Assembly (NCBI RefSeq): GCF_043641665.1
Contig: NC_092198.1
Location: 11,235,001 to 11,299,000, forward strand
Direction of reading: 5' to 3'
Source: Enoplosus armatus
Taxonomy: Eukaryota; Chordata; Actinopteri; Centrarchiformes; Enoplosidae
DNA length: 64,000 nt
Shown: one piece after another, positions 60,495-64,000 of the stretch
Position numbering within the stretch: position 1 is the first letter of the stretch
Layout of the letters: each line of letters opens with the position of its first letter
Made by a program: the position numbers and the translations under genes
Notes under the pieces: model-generated
The model's input: the letters and a program-made list of their open reading frames with translations, nothing else
What the model was told of the DNA's origin: nothing
Databases searched by the model: none

Positions 60495-61058
60495 GAAGAA
60501 GGAAGCCGAAGTTAAACTCTCTCTCTCTCTCTGTCTCTCTATCAATGCATAGTTTCTGTGATGATCATCAGTGGAGAAGGTTGACCGAGGCTGTCTTGAA
60601 AAAGACACAAATGCATGTAAACAGTATTTGTAGGAAAACACTACAGATACACACCCCTATACACACACAGCCACACACACACACACCATACGGTACAGTA
60701 GCTAACACCTACTCCTGCAGGTTGATAGAACATAAATTAATGTTAACCCATGGTGCCGTTAACATTGATGTCTTTGCCAGGTGCTTAGTATGTTGCAATA
60801 CAAAACACACAACACGACTTATCATCTCTGGGAGGCCTGTTGTCATGACTTTAAATACGCAGTGTATTTTTGATATCGGCATGTGCAGTTAGATACCACA
60901 TTCACCTGTTATAGGCTACCCAACTCTCAATATATCAACATTTCTCCACTGCAAATAGTGTTAATAGATTGTCTGATCACAAGTGTATATTACCTGACAG
61001 CTGCAGGCAGATTGTTACTAAGGAGAGAAGGCAAACACATGTATCCAAAAGACATTTG
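60495..61058 (+). other. fndc 3' UTR / downstream flank
   Basis: A short CT tract begins about 20 bases after the stop (60516-60541) and an imperfect CA tract lies near 60654-60690. No AATAAA is evident before the transposon, so the poly(A) site of fndc is unknown. It could lie in or beyond the Tc1 element. Confidence 0.45.
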
Positions 61059-62679
61059 TACAGTTGTGTTCAAAATAATAGCAGTCCCACATCACTAGCA
61101 AGATAAATCACTGTTTTTGTTAAAATTTCAACTTCTACACTGCAAGTAAATTTCTAGAAGGTTTAGTAAAGGTATAGAAAACCAACAGACCCAACAGGCA
61201 TGGCGTGCATGCTGCTGATTCTGTGAAACTGAATCATTAACTGAAAGGGGCGTGTTCAAAAAAATAGCAGTGCTGAGTTCAATAAGTGAGGTCATTGATA
61301 ATGTGAAAAAAACAGGTGTTAAACAGGTGGCCCTCATTTAAGGATCAAGGCAACTGACGCTGCATATGCTGGCTGTGCATTTGTCCTTGAAAAACAGAGT
61401 AAAATGGGTCGTTCAAGACGCTGTTCAGAAGAAGAGCGTTCTTTGATTAAGGAATTAATCAAAGAAAACCTATAAAGAAGTGCAAAAAATGATAGGCTGT
61501 TCAGCTAAAATGATATCAAACGCTTTAAAATGGCAGCCAAAACCAGAAAGGCGAGGAAGAAAAAGAAAAACGACTATTCAAATGGATCGGAGAATAACCA
61601 GAATGGCAAAGGCTCAGCCAATGATCAGCTCCAGGAGGATCAGAGAAGATCTAAGGTTGCCTGTGAGTACTGTAACAATCAGACGACGTCTATGTGAAGC
61701 CAAGCTACCAGCAAGAAGCCCCGGCAAAGTCCCATTGTTAAAAAAAAGACATGTGCTGAAGCGGTTACAATTTGCCAAAGAACACAATGACTCGCCTAAA
61801 AAGAAATGGTGTAATATTTTGTGGACTGATGAGAGTAAGATTGTTCTTTTTGGGTCTAAGGGCCACAGACAGTTTGTCAGACGTCCTGCAAACACTGAAT
61901 TCAAGCCACAGTACACAGTGAAGACGGTGAAGCATGGTGGTGCAAGCATCATGATATGGGGATGTTTCTCGTACTATGGTGTTGGTCCAATTTATCGCAT
62001 ACCAGGGATCATGGATCAGTTTGAGTACATCAGAATACTGGAAGAAGTCATGTTGCCGTATGCTGAAGAGGAAATGCCCTTGAAATGGGTGTTTCAACAA
62101 GACAATGACCCCAAACACACCAGCAAGCGAGCAAAATCATGGTTCCAGACAAACCGCATTCAAGTAATGGAGTGGCCAGCACAATCCCCGGACCTTAATC
62201 CCATAGAAAACTTGTGGGCTGACATGAAAAATGCTGTTCATGAGGCAAAACCAAGAAATTCAGAGGAATTGTGGAACGTAGTACAATTGTCCTGGGCTGC
62301 AATACTTGTTGACCGGTGCCAGAAGTTGGTCGACTCCATGCACCACAGATGTGAGGCAGTTATCAGAAACCGTGGTTATGCAACTAAATATTAGTTTATG
62401 ATGCTCAGGAAAGTTGAATCTTCAAGCATTTCTTAGTTCATACAGTACATTTGAGTTTGTAAAGACAGATGTCAACACTGCTATTTTTTTGAACATTATA
62501 TTTCTTGACTTTCTGTAAAATATTATCAAATTCAATTACTTTTTCCAATTTTCTTGCTTTGAAATAGAAAGTGCTGTGTCCCCAATGCATTTGTGTTCAT
62601 TAAAATACAATTTATTTGAGGGATTTTGACGTTTACTCACCTTTTTAATCACACTGCTATTATTTTGAACACAACTGTA
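61059..62679 (+). mobile_element. Full-length Tc1-type DNA transposon with IR/DR ends
   Basis: The terminal inverted repeats start CAGTTGTGTTCAAAATAATA at 61061 and mirror exactly at 62653-62677 for about 25 bases. TA target duplications lie at 61059-61060 and 62678-62679. A second, related repeat sits inside each end: GTGTTCAAAAAAATAGCAGT at about 61252-61271, and its inverse at about 62475-62494. They lie about 185-190 bases from the outer repeats, as in IR/DR elements of the Tc1 group. The single gene inside is a DDE transposase (listed separately). The element is about 1.6 kb, the usual Tc1 size. Confidence 0.93.
61404..62394 (+). pseudogene. Tc1-type transposase, frameshifted near the N-terminus
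   Basis: The natural start seems to be the ATG at 61404 ([19 protein letters not shown]). That frame stops at TAA 61473-61475, and the rest of the protein continues in another frame, open from before 61480 to the stop at 62394 (about 304 aa from there). The N-terminal part is a paired-like helix-turn-helix DNA-binding region. The catalytic triad is visible: first Asp in WTDESK, second Asp in QQDNDPKHT and Glu in [11 protein letters not shown]. Apart from the indel near 61465-61470 no internal stop is seen, so the copy is probably inactive but young. Transposases of this class cut and paste the element at TA sites. Confidence 0.88.
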
Positions 62680-64000
62680 AGAACCACCACAACAACATGT
62701 GTTAATTTTTTCCTAATTATTGAAATTAAAAATCCCATTTTCTGGATAACATTGTATTTTTTCACATTTCATACATAAAAATTATGTCTGTACATATTTC
62801 ATTCATTTGCTAAATGGAGTTGCATGCAGGTCATTTGCCTGTAGAATAGCATTGGATGTGCAAGTTAGATGCCAAAACCGGAGAAATAAACATGATGGCA
62901 GTACTGTGAGGCTGTTAATGTTTTCTTCTGTTTTGCCTGCTTTTAGAACAGGACACCATCTTTCATCATCCGGTAGATCTTGTATATTTCCTGACAATTG
63001 TATTACCTGAAGTGTAAAATAAACCTTATTTTGAATGTCCCATTACTAAGTTGCAGTTAATGTAATGGAGTTTCTCTCGCTGAAATGCACAAATCACAAA
63101 ATGCACGCACAAACTACTCATCAGCTGTCTGCATTTTGAGCTTTAATGCCGGCCAAGACTTACAGCACGATAGAAAACTGCACTTCATGCACAAAATGTT
63201 GCCAAGTCACGTCACAAAAAGTGTTTTAACGCAGGTGATACTTTAAGTGCTACAAATTAATTAGGTAATGTATATGGTAGTTTAAATTATTGTAAAGTCA
63301 CTCTCTTCATTTTGAGGTACAAAATGCATATAGAGCATAAAAAGTGACACCTTAAATCCTGACGTGTACAGTATTTCGTGCATGTTGCTAGCTGTTTGTC
63401 GGTCAAACTGAGAGAGAGAGCCACTTGATACGACCGGGGGTTGTGATGTGATGTTCGGGATAACAGGCAGGGATTTGGAAGAGATCAACTCATGTCTTGT
63501 TAAAGCTCTTCACTTCAAGAGCTGGCTCTCGAGCTTGACGAGATGCTCTTAGTGATGCTGTTTTGTGAACATGACCATGAGAAATCTCTGTGAAAATCCA
63601 TCAGAGGAGGACTGACATTTGTCACACTCCCAAAGATGACAATATATTCTTACAGTTCATTGATTAGAAACACATATGAAGGTGCTTTATCTATCTGGTC
63701 TCTTTCCTCAATAATAAAACCTCTTAATAGCTAAAAGGCATCACATGTTGAAAACTGTAGTTATCTCATCAACAACGGCTACATTTATCCACAATGAACC
63801 AGACATTATGAGAAGAGACGGTCTGCTGCAGAACAAATTCAATAATCCATTTCACCTGACCTTTAAATTAAAACTTTCCTAATCAAAAATGTAATTACAA
63901 CAGCTCATCTTAAAATAGAAAGTGATTACAGCGTCCCAGGGATTAATAATTAATATTGTACACCCTCCCTTTTTTCTTTCTGTCTCAGAGGTGCAGACTT
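62680..64000. other. Right flank, nothing recognised
   Basis: AT-rich sequence follows the Tc1 element. AATAAA words occur near 62885 and 63016 and could serve a very long fndc 3' UTR, but nothing ties them to the gene. No coding exon, RNA gene or further transposon is supported. Confidence 0.45.

Noticed and set aside
60042..60641. 199-codon minus-strand frame
   Set aside because: It overlaps the last fndc exon, shows no recognisable domain and lies mostly in AT-rich intron. No splice or promoter support.

Overview
The window looks like nuclear DNA of a ray-finned fish, probably a percomorph teleost. The genes are split by GT-AG introns, simple repeats are common, and several dispersed repeats resemble families I know from teleost genomes. 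No bacterial-type features were seen. All three host genes read on the + strand.

Layout. (1) 1-15454: the 3' part of rp1l1 (retinitis pigmentosa 1-like 1, a photoreceptor axoneme protein). It has one small exon at 1626-1791 and a giant terminal exon at 1992-15454. The upstream doublecortin exons lie left of the window. The giant exon holds about 50 Ser/Lys-rich repeats, a conserved RP1-family core and a long acidic Glu/Asp/Thr repeat domain. (2) 15455-22586: intergenic. (3) 22587-29713: a complete Src-family tyrosine kinase best matched to BLK, in 12 coding exons (486 aa). Its introns carry a hAT-like repeat, a solo LTR with target-site duplication and a cluster of other repeat relics. (4) 29201-40000: intergenic, with an LTR-like element on the minus strand and other teleost repeats. 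(5) 40000-60494: a CpG-rich promoter region and a six-exon FNDC4/FNDC5-type gene (220 aa: signal peptide, one fibronectin III domain, one transmembrane helix, short cytoplasmic tail). (6) 61059-62679: a full-length but frameshifted Tc1-type transposon with IR/DR ends. (7) 62680-64000: nothing recognised.

The three genes do not form a functional pathway. Their linkage is informative: RP1L1-BLK are linked at human 8p23, RP1-LYN at 8q11-12 and LCK-FNDC5 at 1p35. The fish order RP1L1-BLK-FNDC may therefore keep an old vertebrate paralogon. Reading frames were checked by exon length arithmetic: 13629 nt for the rp1l1 part, 1461 nt for blk and 663 nt for fndc, all multiples of three with ends at real stops. 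Gene and repeat names come from remembered family sequences, not from a database search.
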